From Draconibacterium orientale (lineage in GTDB: Bacteria > Bacteroidota > Bacteroidia > Bacteroidales > Prolixibacteraceae): a stretch of DNA of 64,000 nucleotides. The position numbers and the translations under genes were made by a program. Positions within the stretch are counted from its first letter, which is position 1. Each line of letters starts with the position of its first letter. The stretch covers positions 2,799,501 to 2,863,500 of the forward strand of contig NZ_CP007451.1 of NCBI RefSeq assembly GCF_000626635.1, read 5' to 3'. Below the pieces are notes generated by a model. That model made no database searches, was not told the origin of the DNA, and was given only the letters and a program-made list of their open reading frames with translations. Below are positions 42,557 to 51,582 of the stretch, one piece after another.

Positions 42557-43294
42557 TTGAATAGCTTTTAGCATCGTTTCAATTTGCTCTTTTGTCTTTT
42601 CCTGCAACTGTTTGTGATCGTTGTTTATAATCGGTTCGCCATAACGGATGGTAACATGGGTAAACGGTTTCCCCAACTGCCGGAAAAAATGCCCCACAAA
42701 AGTGTCTTTATCAACCCAGGCATCATTCACATCCTTAAAATCAATTGCCATTGGTATAACCGGGATATTTCCGTCGGCAGCAATTTTAAAGCTCCCGTTT
42801 TTAAATTTCTTGGTTAGCGGTCCTTTGTAGGTTGTTCCTTCGGGGAAAAGGATTACCGGAATGCCGCTGTTAACCGATTCTTTTATTTTTTTCATTGTTA
42901 GCAGAAGGCTTTTCTGATTCTTTCGGTCAACAAGAATAGAATTGGTAACGCGTGCTCCTAAAGCCACAAAAGGCCATTTTGCTATTTCCGCTTTTCCCAC
43001 CATGGCAGCGGGTGTCATGGCAGCAACAATAAAAATATCGATGTAACTCCGGTGATTGGGCATCAGAATATAATTGCCCGATTGCGGGATTTCGTTTTTA
43101 TCCACTTTTATCCCGCAAACAAAAAGAATGGCACGCCCCCAGGTGCCGGCCACCCAATGTTGCAGGTTTCGGTTAAAGCCTTTCGTTTTTAGCCAAAACC
43201 AACCGATTATGGTAACGTAGGCACTCATAAAAAGTACCAGCAAAAGCCTGATGAAAGCGAGCGGCGAGAATAGAATTATGCGAGCGATCTTCAT
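42548..43294 (-). CDS. plsC: 1-acyl-sn-glycerol-3-phosphate acyltransferase PlsC
   Basis: Makes phosphatidic acid from lysophosphatidic acid. N-terminal membrane helix (LLVLFMSAYVTIIGWFWL), catalytic NHRSYIDIF near residue 78 (the HX4D motif), and the second block VILFPEGTTYKG near 148. The third block, IPVIPMAIDF near 175, is also present. 248 aa, the standard PlsC size. The C-terminus overlaps the permease gene tail. It is a different branch from the longer acyltransferase at 10571. Confidence 0.88.
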   Translation of the reverse strand: MKIARIILFSPLAFIRLLLVLFMSAYVTIIGWFWLKTKGFNRNLQHWVAGTWGRAILFVCGIKVDKNEIPQSGNYILMPNHRSYIDIFIVAAMTPAAMVGKAEIAKWPFVALGARVTNSILVDRKNQKSLLLTMKKIKESVNSGIPVILFPEGTTYKGPLTKKFKNGSFKIAADGNIPVIPMAIDFKDVNDAWVDKDTFVGHFFRQLGKPFTHVTIRYGEPIINNDHKQLQEKTKEQIETMLKAIQSA

Positions 43295-43401
43295 TGAAAC
43301 GATGTCTGTTTTAATTGCAGGTGTTTCGGATTTTTTAGCTGGACCGAATCACAACAACATTTTTTAATGATTACAAATATGCGAAAAGAAGCAATACGGA
43401 T

Positions 43402-43437
43402 AAAAAAAGGATTCCAGGTTTTAAAGAACTGGAATCC
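43402..43437 (-). terminator. Terminator of the molybdenum hydroxylase operon
   Basis: GGATTCCAG (43409-43417) and CTGGAATCC (43429-43437), with seven A's (43402-43408) giving a T run on the minus strand. It ends the two-subunit operon and separates it from plsC. Confidence 0.8.
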
Positions 43438-43504
43438 ATGTCTTGTGGTTGATTTTATTTAAAAGTGTCAAAGCACTATCGGGGGGGATAGTAATACGTG
43501 ATGT

Positions 43505-45652
43505 TTATACATTTTTTAAAGCCTGAATTACTTTTGCAGGAGTCATTGCCATTTCGAGTAACCGGGCTCCCGTCTGATCATAAATGGCATTTCCGATTAC
43601 GGCCCCCATACAAACTATTGCAGGTTCTCCACCTCCTTGAGGAGGCGCGTTTCTTTGCAAAATTTTAGTTTCCATTTCCGGTATCCACGAAAACCGCGGA
43701 ATTTCATAAGTGTCGAAATTTTTAGTTTTTACTTTTCCGCCTTCAAACTCAATAAACTCTTTCAGGGAATAACCCAGCCCCATGTTTATGCAGCCTTCCA
43801 TCTGAATGGTTGCACCTTGTGGATTTACACAAAATCCCATTTCCTGTGCCACCCAAACTTTTAGCACTTTTACCTCACCGGTTTCTTTGTTTACATCCAC
43901 TTTGGCAATGTGCGCTACATAAGTTCCGGCATCGGAACCAATTGCAACGCCGAAACCTCTTCCCGATGGTGATTGTCCCGGTTTCCAGTCGGCCATTTCT
44001 GCCACCGCTTCCAGCACATCAATGGCACGTTGGTCTTTTAGGTTTTTTAGCCTGAACTCAACCGGATCGATTCCGGCTTTGGCTGCCATAATATCCACCT
44101 GTGTTTCGCGGGCAAAGGTATTGGTACTGTTTCCCGGTCCGCGCCACGCTCCCGTGTCGAAAGGATGTATTCCCGGGGCCGTCCATCCACGTCCGTAAAC
44201 CGTTCTTTTCTGATGAGGTACATCATACAGGGTTTCCGAGCCGCGGTCGCCGGCATAATAAACGTGGTAATCCCAGAAGTTAATTTTACCGGCATCATCG
44301 ATTCCGGAGTTTATTTTTACGATAGCAGCCGGACGAAATGTATCATAGAAAAACTCTTCCTCGCGGCTCCAGTCTACCATAATCGGTTTGCCGGTTAGTT
44401 TGGCCAGTTTTGCAGCTTCAACGGCTTGCCCGTGGTCAGATTTTCCACCAAAACCACCTCCCAGATAAGGAGGTTTTACTCTAACTTTATCCTCTTCCAT
44501 TCCCAATATCCGCGCAATATTTGATTGTGCCGGAAACGGTGTTTGAGTTCCGGCCCAAACGGTCATTTTATCGCCGTCGAAATAAGCCATTGCAGTGTGT
44601 GGTTCCATGGGCGAGTGGGCAACATACCCGTCATGAAATTCATTATTAAAAACTGAAGTCGCCAGTTCTTCTCCTTTTGATAAGTCTCCCTCGTTAATAT
44701 TTACATTTCCTTCCGGAGCACGTTCATTCAGGTAGTCGAAAAGGTTATCGTTGCTCACCGGCTTGTCTGCCTCCTCAAATTTCGCGCGAAACAAGTCTCG
44801 TGCTTTTTCTGCCATTTCCGGATCTTTATGCAAAGCGGCCACCAGATCGCCATCTCTTACAATTTGTACTCCTTCTACTTTTTCAGCCTCCGCCGTATCC
44901 ACTGAGATCAATTTTGCACCGTGTGATGGCGGGCGTAACAAACGGGCATAAAGCATTCCCGGCAAGCGCATGTCACCTGAATATTTGGCCTTTCCGGTAA
45001 CTTTTTCCAGACTGTCGGCACGGAATTTCGGCTTACCCATTATTTTGTATTTCGAATAATCTTTAACGGTAGATTCGTTTTTAGCAACACGTTCTATCCG
45101 TTGGCCATTGGTAAGTTGAGCATATGTAATCTTTTCACTTTGATCCTGACGATTAAAAACCACTCCTTTCTTAACATCCAGATTATCGACGTCGGTACCC
45201 AGTTTTTCGGCAGCCAGTTCCAGCAATACTGTCCGGGCTTCTGCCGCTGCAGCCAACATCGAAGGCCCAAACATCCTTGTAGTCAGCGAACCAAAAGTTC
45301 CCATATCCCAGGGACAGAGGTCGGTGTCGCCCATTACCATTTCTACATTTTCGTAGGCTACATCAAGTTCGTCGGCCAGCATCATGGCCAGGCCGGTGTT
45401 TGCTCCTTGCCCCATTTCAATTTTTCCTGTATAACACGATACTTTTCCATTTTCGTGTATGCGTAGAAATGCATTAAAATCATCCGGCAACCGGCGCTGA
45501 TCTGCTTCCGCCGCCATAAGTTTTAGTGCCGCTCCGGCATGAAAGAAAACGTAAATGCCTCCGCCAAGTAAACGAATAAAGTTCCGGCGTTTTATGGTGT
45601 TGGTTGGAGTGTGTCCTTCTATATAATCCTGAATATCTTTTGACTTATCCAT
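43505..45652 (-). CDS. Molybdenum hydroxylase large subunit, isoquinoline 1-oxidoreductase-like
   Basis: Molybdopterin-binding subunit of the xanthine dehydrogenase/aldehyde oxidase superfamily, 715 aa. An N-terminal Tat-like signal, KRRNFIRLLGGGIY near residues 21-34, predicts export. Blocks for the cofactor: GEIEMGQG-like TGKIEMGQGANTGLAMMLA near 75, RPPSHGAKLISVDTAEA, then PYLGGGFGGKSDHGQAVEAA near 395 and WRGPGNSTNTFARE near 505. The C-terminal catalytic Glu region is APPQGGGEPAIVCMGA near 674. Together with the [2Fe-2S] subunit it should oxidise an aldehyde or N-heterocycle. The start ATG at 45652 fits the signal. Substrate unknown. Confidence 0.85.
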   Translation of the reverse strand: MDKSKDIQDYIEGHTPTNTIKRRNFIRLLGGGIYVFFHAGAALKLMAAEADQRRLPDDFNAFLRIHENGKVSCYTGKIEMGQGANTGLAMMLADELDVAYENVEMVMGDTDLCPWDMGTFGSLTTRMFGPSMLAAAAEARTVLLELAAEKLGTDVDNLDVKKGVVFNRQDQSEKITYAQLTNGQRIERVAKNESTVKDYSKYKIMGKPKFRADSLEKVTGKAKYSGDMRLPGMLYARLLRPPSHGAKLISVDTAEAEKVEGVQIVRDGDLVAALHKDPEMAEKARDLFRAKFEEADKPVSNDNLFDYLNERAPEGNVNINEGDLSKGEELATSVFNNEFHDGYVAHSPMEPHTAMAYFDGDKMTVWAGTQTPFPAQSNIARILGMEEDKVRVKPPYLGGGFGGKSDHGQAVEAAKLAKLTGKPIMVDWSREEEFFYDTFRPAAIVKINSGIDDAGKINFWDYHVYYAGDRGSETLYDVPHQKRTVYGRGWTAPGIHPFDTGAWRGPGNSTNTFARETQVDIMAAKAGIDPVEFRLKNLKDQRAIDVLEAVAEMADWKPGQSPSGRGFGVAIGSDAGTYVAHIAKVDVNKETGEVKVLKVWVAQEMGFCVNPQGATIQMEGCINMGLGYSLKEFIEFEGGKVKTKNFDTYEIPRFSWIPEMETKILQRNAPPQGGGEPAIVCMGAVIGNAIYDQTGARLLEMAMTPAKVIQALKNV

Positions 45653-45691
45653 GTTGTTCTTTTTTTAGGTTTTGAATACTTAAAAGCTGAA

Positions 45692-46168
45692 TCACTTGCC
45701 GTTTTGCATTTCGTTTGCAGCGGCTTCAATCGCATCCAGGATTCTGTTGTGCGCACCACAACGGCAAAGGTTGTCTTCCATTCCCAAAATAATATCTTCC
45801 CGGCTCGGCTTTGGCTGGTCGTTTAGTAATCCCACGGCATTCATAATCATGCCCGGAGTGCAGTAGCCACATTGCAGCGCATCATGGTCGGCAAATGCCT
45901 GCTGTACCGGATGCAGCTTTTCGCCCTGTGCCAGTCCTTCAATTGTGATCACATTTTTGCCGGCTACTTCGCCAATGGTGGTAGCACACGACCGGGTTGC
46001 CGAGTTGTTGATGAGTACGGTGCAGGCGCCGCAATACCCCTCGCCGCAACCATATTTGGTGCCGGTCAGGTTAAAATGTGTTCGCAAAACCCAAAGAAGT
46101 TTTTTCGATTCTTCAAGTTCTACTGAAACATCCTTTCCGTTTAAAGTAAATTCGATTTTCGCTTTCAT
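45692..46168 (-). CDS. [2Fe-2S] subunit of the molybdenum hydroxylase
   Basis: Two iron-sulfur centres: a plant-type ferredoxin loop KYGCGEGYCGACTVLIN near residues 37-53, and a helical domain with QCGYCTPGMIMNA near 98 and NLCRCGAHNRILDAI near 132. It passes electrons from the molybdopterin subunit to an unknown acceptor. The open frame starts at 46246, but the ATG at 46168 (MKAKIEFTLNGKDV) gives the normal 158 aa. It has no signal peptide of its own, so export would need to be together with the large subunit. It is first in the operon, 39 bases before the large-subunit gene. Confidence 0.9.
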   Translation of the reverse strand: MKAKIEFTLNGKDVSVELEESKKLLWVLRTHFNLTGTKYGCGEGYCGACTVLINNSATRSCATTIGEVAGKNVITIEGLAQGEKLHPVQQAFADHDALQCGYCTPGMIMNAVGLLNDQPKPSREDIILGMEDNLCRCGAHNRILDAIEAAANEMQNGK

Positions 46169-46370
46169 TGCAGATGGTTTAATAAGATTTAAATTTCTTG
46201 CAGAATTCGGTATTGTTTCGAACTCCGCGTGAAATATTTTTTGCAAAAACGCTATTCCTTCAAATTTACTAAGAATTAATTACAAAGAAAATGGGGAAGT
46301 GGCTCTGATAAAATAATCTTTGGAATAGGTGGAAGCTAATAAAGCTAAAGGAATCGATTGCTTGAAAATA

Positions 46371-46399
46371 AAAAAAGAGAGCCTTTATTGCTCTCTTTT
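46371..46399 (-). terminator. Terminator of the tRNA-Cys gene
   Basis: GAGAGC (46377-46382) and GCTCTC (46390-46395) with A's and T's on either side. Just after the 3' end of the tRNA on the minus strand. Confidence 0.75.
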
Positions 46400-46403
46400 G
46401 TTG

Positions 46404-46474
46404 AGGTTCCTGGCGGAGTCGAACCGCCGTACACGGTTTTGCAGACCGCTGCCTAGCCACTCGGCCAAGGAACC
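46404..46474 (-). tRNA. tRNA-Cys(GCA)
   Basis: Folds as a complete cloverleaf on the minus strand: acceptor arms GGTTCCT and AGGAACC, anticodon loop CTGCAAA with anticodon GCA, and T arm GGCGG-TTCGACT-CCGCC. CCA is not encoded. The gene is 71 nt, flanked by its own promoter and terminator. Confidence 0.95.
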
Positions 46475-46492
46475 TTGTACGCTTTCGGACTG

Positions 46493-46500
46493 CAAAAATA
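46493..46500 (-). promoter_or_regulatory. Promoter -7 element of tRNA-Cys
   Basis: TATTTTTG on the minus strand matches TAnnTTTG exactly, 19 bases before the 5' end of the tRNA. Confidence 0.55.
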
Positions 46501-46955
46501 TAAAATTTTGCAGTTCTCGCAACACAAAAAATAAAATCGTGTTATTTTCTGCGATTTTGCCAATTTGCATTCACATGTAAGTCGCTGGCACCTACCTGCC
46601 AACCGGCGTCTGTCGATTTTGGATTATTTCCCTCATGAAGCTCTCGCTTCTTTTCGGTAGCGCACGATTTTCGGCACTTTCCTTCGTTTAAATTAGTCGA
46701 ACTATAAAACATCAGTATCAGGTTGAATTATTTTTTTCGAAAATACGAAAAAGAAGTTCGAATAATTTGATAAATATCAGTATTCGGCTGGAGATTAAAT
46801 ATTTAATAACATGAAGTTATTTAAGTTGCAAGCTACTAGCTACAAGCTTCGAGTTTTTTTAAATTAAAGCATTAAAGCATTATCGCATTTAATAGCTCAG
46901 TTCTTCCATCCTTCAACTCTGCTCCGGATGAAATTCTGCAAACAGTGGTGATAAA
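46501..46955. other. Intergenic gap, 455 bp, mostly without features
   Basis: Between the tRNA promoter and the folB stop. No open frame or RNA is apparent. It contains a short run of mixed CAAGCT/AGCTTG repeats at 46823-46853 that resembles the repeat at 55870-55901, and AT-rich sequence. Confidence 0.4.
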
Positions 46956-47306
46956 TTATCGCTCCAGCGTCACGCTTACCCGTTCCATTTCTCCTCCCAT
47001 TGGCGGATTCATTTTCGAGATTTTAACGCGCGCTTTATCAATTGCCGGAAAGCGGTCGTAAAGGGTGTCAAGAATTCGTTTGCTTACATTTTCCAATAAG
47101 GCCGATTTTGTTTGCATCACCTCTTTTACGGTTTCGTAAACGGCCTGGTAATTCAATGCATCATCTAAATTGTCGCTTTTGGCTGCAGCGTCGCAGTTTG
47201 TTTCCAGTCGCAGATAAACTTCAAAGTGGTTGCCAACAATTTGTTCGGCAGCAAAATGCCCGTGGTAGGCATAAAATTTCATTCCCTCTATCTCAATTAC
47301 TCCCAT
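46956..47306 (-). CDS. folB: Dihydroneopterin aldolase FolB
   Basis: Cleaves 7,8-dihydroneopterin to 6-hydroxymethyl-dihydropterin and glycolaldehyde in folate synthesis. 116 aa, usual size. Motifs: IEIEGMKFYAYHGHFAAEQI near the N-terminus with the conserved Tyr and His, ALNYQAVYETVKEVM near 48-62 and SALLENVSKRILDTLYDRFP near 70-89 with the catalytic region, and C-terminal VKISKMNPPMGGEMERVSV. A single gene, divergent from glnS. Confidence 0.9.
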   Translation of the reverse strand: MGVIEIEGMKFYAYHGHFAAEQIVGNHFEVYLRLETNCDAAAKSDNLDDALNYQAVYETVKEVMQTKSALLENVSKRILDTLYDRFPAIDKARVKISKMNPPMGGEMERVSVTLER

Positions 47307-47327
47307 TCTGAATTAAAATTATTGCAA

Positions 47328-47335
47328 CAAAAGTA
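47328..47335 (-). promoter_or_regulatory. Promoter -7 element of folB
   Basis: TACTTTTG on the minus strand, an exact TAnnTTTG match, 21 bases before the folB ATG. Confidence 0.55.
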
Positions 47336-47376
47336 ATAATTTGAAGAGGTGTTAAGTGTACTCACAAATCATTTTT

Positions 47377-47384
47377 TAATTTTG
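47377..47384 (+). promoter_or_regulatory. Promoter -7 element of glnS
   Basis: TAATTTTG, an exact TAnnTTTG match, 31 bases before the glnS ATG. It is about 50 bases from the divergent folB promoter. Confidence 0.55.
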
Positions 47385-47415
47385 TGATCTTATTCAATAG
47401 GGGTAATTCAAGAAA

Positions 47416-49119
47416 ATGGCAGAAAAAAATACCAACACAAATGCAGAAGCGCCTAAAAAGGCCAACTTCATTCATGCACAAATCGATGCCGATCTGGCCG
47501 CAGGAAAAAATGAAAAACGTGTACATACACGCTTTCCGCCCGAGCCAAATGGTTATTTGCACATTGGCCACGCTAAATCAATCTGTTTAAATTTCGGGTT
47601 GGCACAAAAATACGGAGGAAAAACAAACCTTCGTTTCGACGATACTAACCCATCAAAAGAGGAAACAGAATATGTTGAATCGATTATGGAAGATGTGCGT
47701 TGGCTGGGATTCGACTGGGATGATCGTTTGTATTACGCATCCGATAATTTTCCGAAACTACATGCTTTTGCCGTTAAACTGATTGAAGAAGGCAAAGCTT
47801 ATGTCGATGATCAGAATGCAGAAACCATAAGCGAGCAAAAAGGAACGCCGCAGAAACCCGGTATTGAAAGTCCGTTCAGAAATCGTTCAGTGCAAACAAA
47901 TCTCGATTTATTTGAGCGAATGACAATGGGCGAATTCAACGAAGGCGAAAAAGTGTTGCGTGCAAAAATAGATATGGCATCGCCAAATATGCACATGCGC
48001 GATCCGATTATTTACCGGATTATGAAAGCCGAACATCACCGCACCGGAAACAAGTGGTGTGTGTATCCGATGTACGATTTTGCCCATGGTCAGTGCGACT
48101 ATTGGGAAGGAATTACTCATTCAATTTGTACCCTGGAGTTCGAGGTGCACCGTCCGCTGTACGATTGGTTTGTTGATCAGTTAAAAGATTCGGATTACCG
48201 TCCGCGCCAGATTGAGTTTTCGCGTTTGAATCTTACCTATACCGTAATGAGCAAGCGTAAATTGCTGGAGTTGGTGAAAGACAATCACGTTCGGGGCTGG
48301 GACGATCCGCGGATGCCAACTATTTCGGGTTTACGCCGACGTGGTTATACGCCGGAGTCGATTCGTAATTTCTCGGATAAAATCGGGGTTACCAAAGTGG
48401 ATGGAACAACCGATGTTTCGTTGCTCGAATTCAGCGTGCGCGATCACCTGAACAAAATAGCACAACGTGTAATGGGTGTGCTCGATCCGTTAAAAGTGGT
48501 AATTACCAATTATCCTGAGGATAAAGAAGAAATATTAAGTGCGGTAAACAACCCTGAAGATGAGTCGATGGGGCGCCGCGATGTACCATTCTCGCGCGAG
48601 GTTTACATCGAGCAAAGCGACTTTATGGAAGATCCTCCACGTAAGTTCTTCCGTTTGGGGCCCGACCGCGAAGTACGTTTGCGCTACGGTTACCTGATAA
48701 AATGTAACGAAGTTATTAAAGACGAAAACGGCAAAATCGTTGAGTTGCACTGTACCTACGATCCCGAGTCGAAAGGAGGTAAATCTTCCGATGGCAGAAA
48801 AGTGAAAGGTGTGGTACATTGGGTGTCGGCTAAACACGCTGTAAAATCTGAAGTGCGCTTGTACGACCGTTTGTTCACCGACGAAGAACCGGATGGACAC
48901 AAGGAGGTAGATTTTAAAGAATTTATGAATCCTGATTCGTTAAAAGTGCTGGATAACTGTTACCTGGAGCCATTTGTAAAAACGGCCAAACCGCTTGATC
49001 ATTTTCAGTTTGAGCGAATGGGCTATTTTAACATGGATCCGGATTCAACACCCGAACTTCCGGTGTTTAACCGAACGGTTCCATTGCGCGATTCGTGGGC
49101 AAAAGCACAAAAGAAATAA
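47416..49119 (+). CDS. glnS: Glutaminyl-tRNA synthetase
   Basis: Charges tRNA-Gln directly, so this organism does not depend only on the Glu-tRNA amidotransferase route. Class I signature [15 protein letters not shown] near residue 44-58, with [17 protein letters not shown] and the KMSKS equivalent VMSKRKL near 275. The anticodon-binding beta domain at the C-terminus contains [17 protein letters not shown] and [19 protein letters not shown]. 567 aa, close to the 554 of E. coli. Strong terminator follows. Confidence 0.95.
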   Translation: MAEKNTNTNAEAPKKANFIHAQIDADLAAGKNEKRVHTRFPPEPNGYLHIGHAKSICLNFGLAQKYGGKTNLRFDDTNPSKEETEYVESIMEDVRWLGFDWDDRLYYASDNFPKLHAFAVKLIEEGKAYVDDQNAETISEQKGTPQKPGIESPFRNRSVQTNLDLFERMTMGEFNEGEKVLRAKIDMASPNMHMRDPIIYRIMKAEHHRTGNKWCVYPMYDFAHGQCDYWEGITHSICTLEFEVHRPLYDWFVDQLKDSDYRPRQIEFSRLNLTYTVMSKRKLLELVKDNHVRGWDDPRMPTISGLRRRGYTPESIRNFSDKIGVTKVDGTTDVSLLEFSVRDHLNKIAQRVMGVLDPLKVVITNYPEDKEEILSAVNNPEDESMGRRDVPFSREVYIEQSDFMEDPPRKFFRLGPDREVRLRYGYLIKCNEVIKDENGKIVELHCTYDPESKGGKSSDGRKVKGVVHWVSAKHAVKSEVRLYDRLFTDEEPDGHKEVDFKEFMNPDSLKVLDNCYLEPFVKTAKPLDHFQFERMGYFNMDPDSTPELPVFNRTVPLRDSWAKAQKK

Positions 49120-49125
49120 AATAGC

Positions 49126-49160
49126 AAAAGGTTGTTTTCACATTGAGAACAACCTTTTTT
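49126..49160 (+). terminator. Terminator of glnS
   Basis: AAAAGGTTGTT (49126-49136) pairs with AACAACCTTTT and T's (49148-49160). It is seven bases after the glnS stop. Confidence 0.85.
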
Positions 49161-49293
49161 AATGCATCGGTTGATGGAGTTTATCAGCAAAACACCTTGT
49201 GCATCGCGTTTCCGTTAATACCAACATTTACCCATTTACCGATTCATAACCTTTGTTAACCGAATGTAAACTGTTTGGCCGCCTTGCGATTTT

Positions 49294-49301
49294 TACTTTT
49301 G
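49294..49301 (+). promoter_or_regulatory. Promoter -7 element of the LiaI/LiaF operon
   Basis: TACTTTTG is an exact TAnnTTTG match, 27 bases before the first ATG. A TTTG at 49274-49277 is somewhat close for a -33 box. Confidence 0.55.
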
Positions 49302-49327
49302 ATGTGTAAATACAAAAAAACAGTATC

Positions 49328-49717
49328 ATGGAAAAAGTGCCACCGGAAAGAACACAGAAAAAAGAAAACTCAAACGAAGTATTAGCTTTGGTTTTAATCG
49401 GTATTGGTTTGGTATGGCTACTAAAACAAAGCGGTTTCTTTTTTGATTTCCCGTTTTTTAACTTTCACGATATCTTTAGCCCGGTAAGGAGTGCCTTTCA
49501 CAGTATTGGGCATTTTGTTTTTTCATGGCCTGTTATTCTTATAATTATAGGAGCCATATTAATGGCCGGCAAACGATCAGGCGGTGTGGTACTGTTGATT
49601 ATTGGTGGCCTGTTTTTATTGCCAAAACTGATTTTCATTTCAGGTGCGGCAATTGTGTTTCTTTTCCCAATTCTATTAATTGCTTTGGGAATTGGGTTAA
49701 TCGCACGTTTGTTTTAG
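49328..49717 (+). CDS. LiaI/LiaF-like transmembrane protein
   Basis: 129 residues, almost all hydrophobic, with four predicted helices: VLALVLIGIGLVWLLKQSGF, FVFSWPVILIIIGAILMAGK, GVVLLIIGGLFLLPKLIFI and the final AIVFLFPILLIALGIGLIA. It looks like the LiaI-LiaF TM module (PF18917-like). LiaI/LiaF proteins sit with LiaRS-like envelope-stress systems in Firmicutes. This gene leads a four-gene set ending in a LytS/LytR pair, which supports a sensing or inhibitory role at the membrane. Confidence 0.7.
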   Translation: MEKVPPERTQKKENSNEVLALVLIGIGLVWLLKQSGFFFDFPFFNFHDIFSPVRSAFHSIGHFVFSWPVILIIIGAILMAGKRSGGVVLLIIGGLFLLPKLIFISGAAIVFLFPILLIALGIGLIARLF

Positions 49718-49805
49718 CCCGTAGCAGTAAAAGAACGTAAATCTGCTAAAAAATGAACAGTGTTTAGAGGATAATCAATATTTTAGGACAGTTAAAACTT
49801 TAATC

Positions 49806-50528
49806 ATGGATAATAAACCGGAGAATACAAACAGAAGAGCCATTCTTGGCTTATTTCTAATTGTGGTAGGTTCATTGTGGATTTTCGAGCGCCTCGATCT
49901 TATTCCATCTTTTTGGAATGATATTCTGATTTCGTGGCAAATGTTGCTTATCGGAATTGGGGTATTCTCCATAATTGGAGGGAACAAAACCACCGGAACA
50001 ATTTTAATTGTAATAGGCGGTTTCTTTTTGATTCCCGAGGTGGCACATATTCCTTATGAATTACGACGAATAGGCTGGCCGGCATTAATAATTGGTATTG
50101 GTGTGGCTATTCTGATTACGCATTCAGGAAGACGAAGTACAACCGAGCCTCCGAATTTTACAACAGGAGAACAAAAAGGCATTGATTATTTCGATGATTT
50201 TGTAATTTTTGGTGGCCGCGAAGTGTATGTGAACTCGCAGAATTTTCTGGGCGGAAAAACCACTTCTGTTTTTGGCGGAACGGAGTACGATCTGCGTCAG
50301 GCAAAACTTTCGGCCAATGGTGCAGTTATCGATACGCTGGCTTTATTTGGTGGTTGTGGTTTTAAAGTGCCCCCCGACTGGACGGTTAGAAACGAAGTAA
50401 CAGCTATTTTTGGTGGTTACACCGACAAACGCGGTGCTTCGTTGAATCAAATCGTTCCCGATCCATCGAAAACACTGGTAATAAAAGGTTTTGCAGCCTT
50501 TGGAGGCGTAGAGATCAAATACTTATAG
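49806..50528 (+). CDS. LiaF-like membrane protein
   Basis: Residues 1-110 hold four membrane helices of the LiaF type (AILGLFLIVVGSLWIFERLD, GTILIVIGGFFLIPEVAHIP, WPALIIGIGVAILITHSG). Residues 130-240 form a soluble LiaF-like beta domain with repeated FGG motifs: VIFGGREVYV, SVFGGTEYDL, ALFGGCGFKVPPDW, AIFGGYTDKRG and FAAFGGVEIKY, as in the cell-wall-active antibiotic response family. In Bacillus, LiaF represses the LiaS kinase. Here the adjacent kinase is of LytS type, so the same logic with another kinase is plausible. One base precedes the kinase gene. Confidence 0.75.
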   Translation: MDNKPENTNRRAILGLFLIVVGSLWIFERLDLIPSFWNDILISWQMLLIGIGVFSIIGGNKTTGTILIVIGGFFLIPEVAHIPYELRRIGWPALIIGIGVAILITHSGRRSTTEPPNFTTGEQKGIDYFDDFVIFGGREVYVNSQNFLGGKTTSVFGGTEYDLRQAKLSANGAVIDTLALFGGCGFKVPPDWTVRNEVTAIFGGYTDKRGASLNQIVPDPSKTLVIKGFAAFGGVEIKYL

Positions 50529-50529
50529 A

Positions 50530-51579
50530 ATGGATTTTAGGCATCCCTTTATAAAATCTCCGCGGTTGGCCATTTCGTATGTGGCGTTTTGGTTAATACT
50601 GGCAGTGGTAATGGTTTTAGTGGTTGTTTCGGTTGGCGAAAGCGATTTTATAACTGCCATGACCGACCGTTTTGCTTACATCATCCTTTTCGGATTTTTG
50701 GGAATTTCCATTTGGTATGTCATAAAATTCAGTACCCTCGAAGATAACAGTGTTGGCCGTGTAATCCTGGCTCATGTTATTGCTGCCACCATTATTGTTT
50801 TAATTTGGCTATATATTGGTACGGTAATTACAAAACTCATAAATCCGGGGCAGTTGCAGGAAGATCATAATTATCTGTTTACCGGGCTTTATAACGGGTA
50901 TTTGCTATACACGTTTAACGTGGTATTTTTCTATGCCGTAAATTATTACCTGGCGTTTAAAGAAAAAACCAAAAACGAAACAAAACTAAAAGCACTGGTA
51001 AAAGAGGCCGAACTGCACGCTTTAAAATCGCAGATTAATCCGCACTTTTTGTTTAACAGTTTGAACAGCATTTCTTCGCTTACCATGACCGACCCGGCAA
51101 AAGCACAGGAAATGGTGATCAACCTGTCGCAGCTGATGCGTTATTCCCTGAAACACGACCAACGCGAAACAGTAACCGTTCAGCAGGAAATTGATAATAA
51201 CAAGCTTTACCTGAAAATTGAAAAGGTACGTTTCGGGAAAAAGCTGAACCCTGTTTTTGCGGTTGAAGAGGGGTGTTTGAAAGCAGAAATCCCGAATATG
51301 ATTCTGCAGCCATTGTATGAAAATGCTATAAAATACGGCGTGTACGAAGCCACCGAAACCATCGATGTAATTACCCATTGCCGGTGCAACGACGATAAGC
51401 TGGTAGTAACCATCAGCAATACTTACGATAAAAATGTAGTAAGCAAAAAAGGCGAGGGAATCGGGTTGCGTAATATCCGCGACCGCTTGCAGGTAATCTA
51501 CGGAAACCCGCATTTGCTGAAAATTGAAGATAAACAAAACGAATTTACCGTAACTTTAACCATTCCTCAAAAATTGTAA
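50530..51579 (+). CDS. LytS-type histidine kinase
   Basis: N-terminal membrane helices (about residues 12-145; FWLILAVVMVLVVVSVG and HVIAATIIVLIWLYIGTVIT among them), a coiled linker, then the His_kinase (PF06580) domain with phospho-acceptor His in LKSQINPHFLFNSLNSIS near 170-187 and the HATPase region ILQPLYENAIKYGV and GEGIGLRNIRDRL. It is the sensor partner of the LytTR regulator three bases after it. It has no large extracellular domain, so signals probably come from the membrane or the LiaF-like protein. Confidence 0.88.
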   Translation: MDFRHPFIKSPRLAISYVAFWLILAVVMVLVVVSVGESDFITAMTDRFAYIILFGFLGISIWYVIKFSTLEDNSVGRVILAHVIAATIIVLIWLYIGTVITKLINPGQLQEDHNYLFTGLYNGYLLYTFNVVFFYAVNYYLAFKEKTKNETKLKALVKEAELHALKSQINPHFLFNSLNSISSLTMTDPAKAQEMVINLSQLMRYSLKHDQRETVTVQQEIDNNKLYLKIEKVRFGKKLNPVFAVEEGCLKAEIPNMILQPLYENAIKYGVYEATETIDVITHCRCNDDKLVVTISNTYDKNVVSKKGEGIGLRNIRDRLQVIYGNPHLLKIEDKQNEFTVTLTIPQKL

Positions 51580-51582
51580 ACC

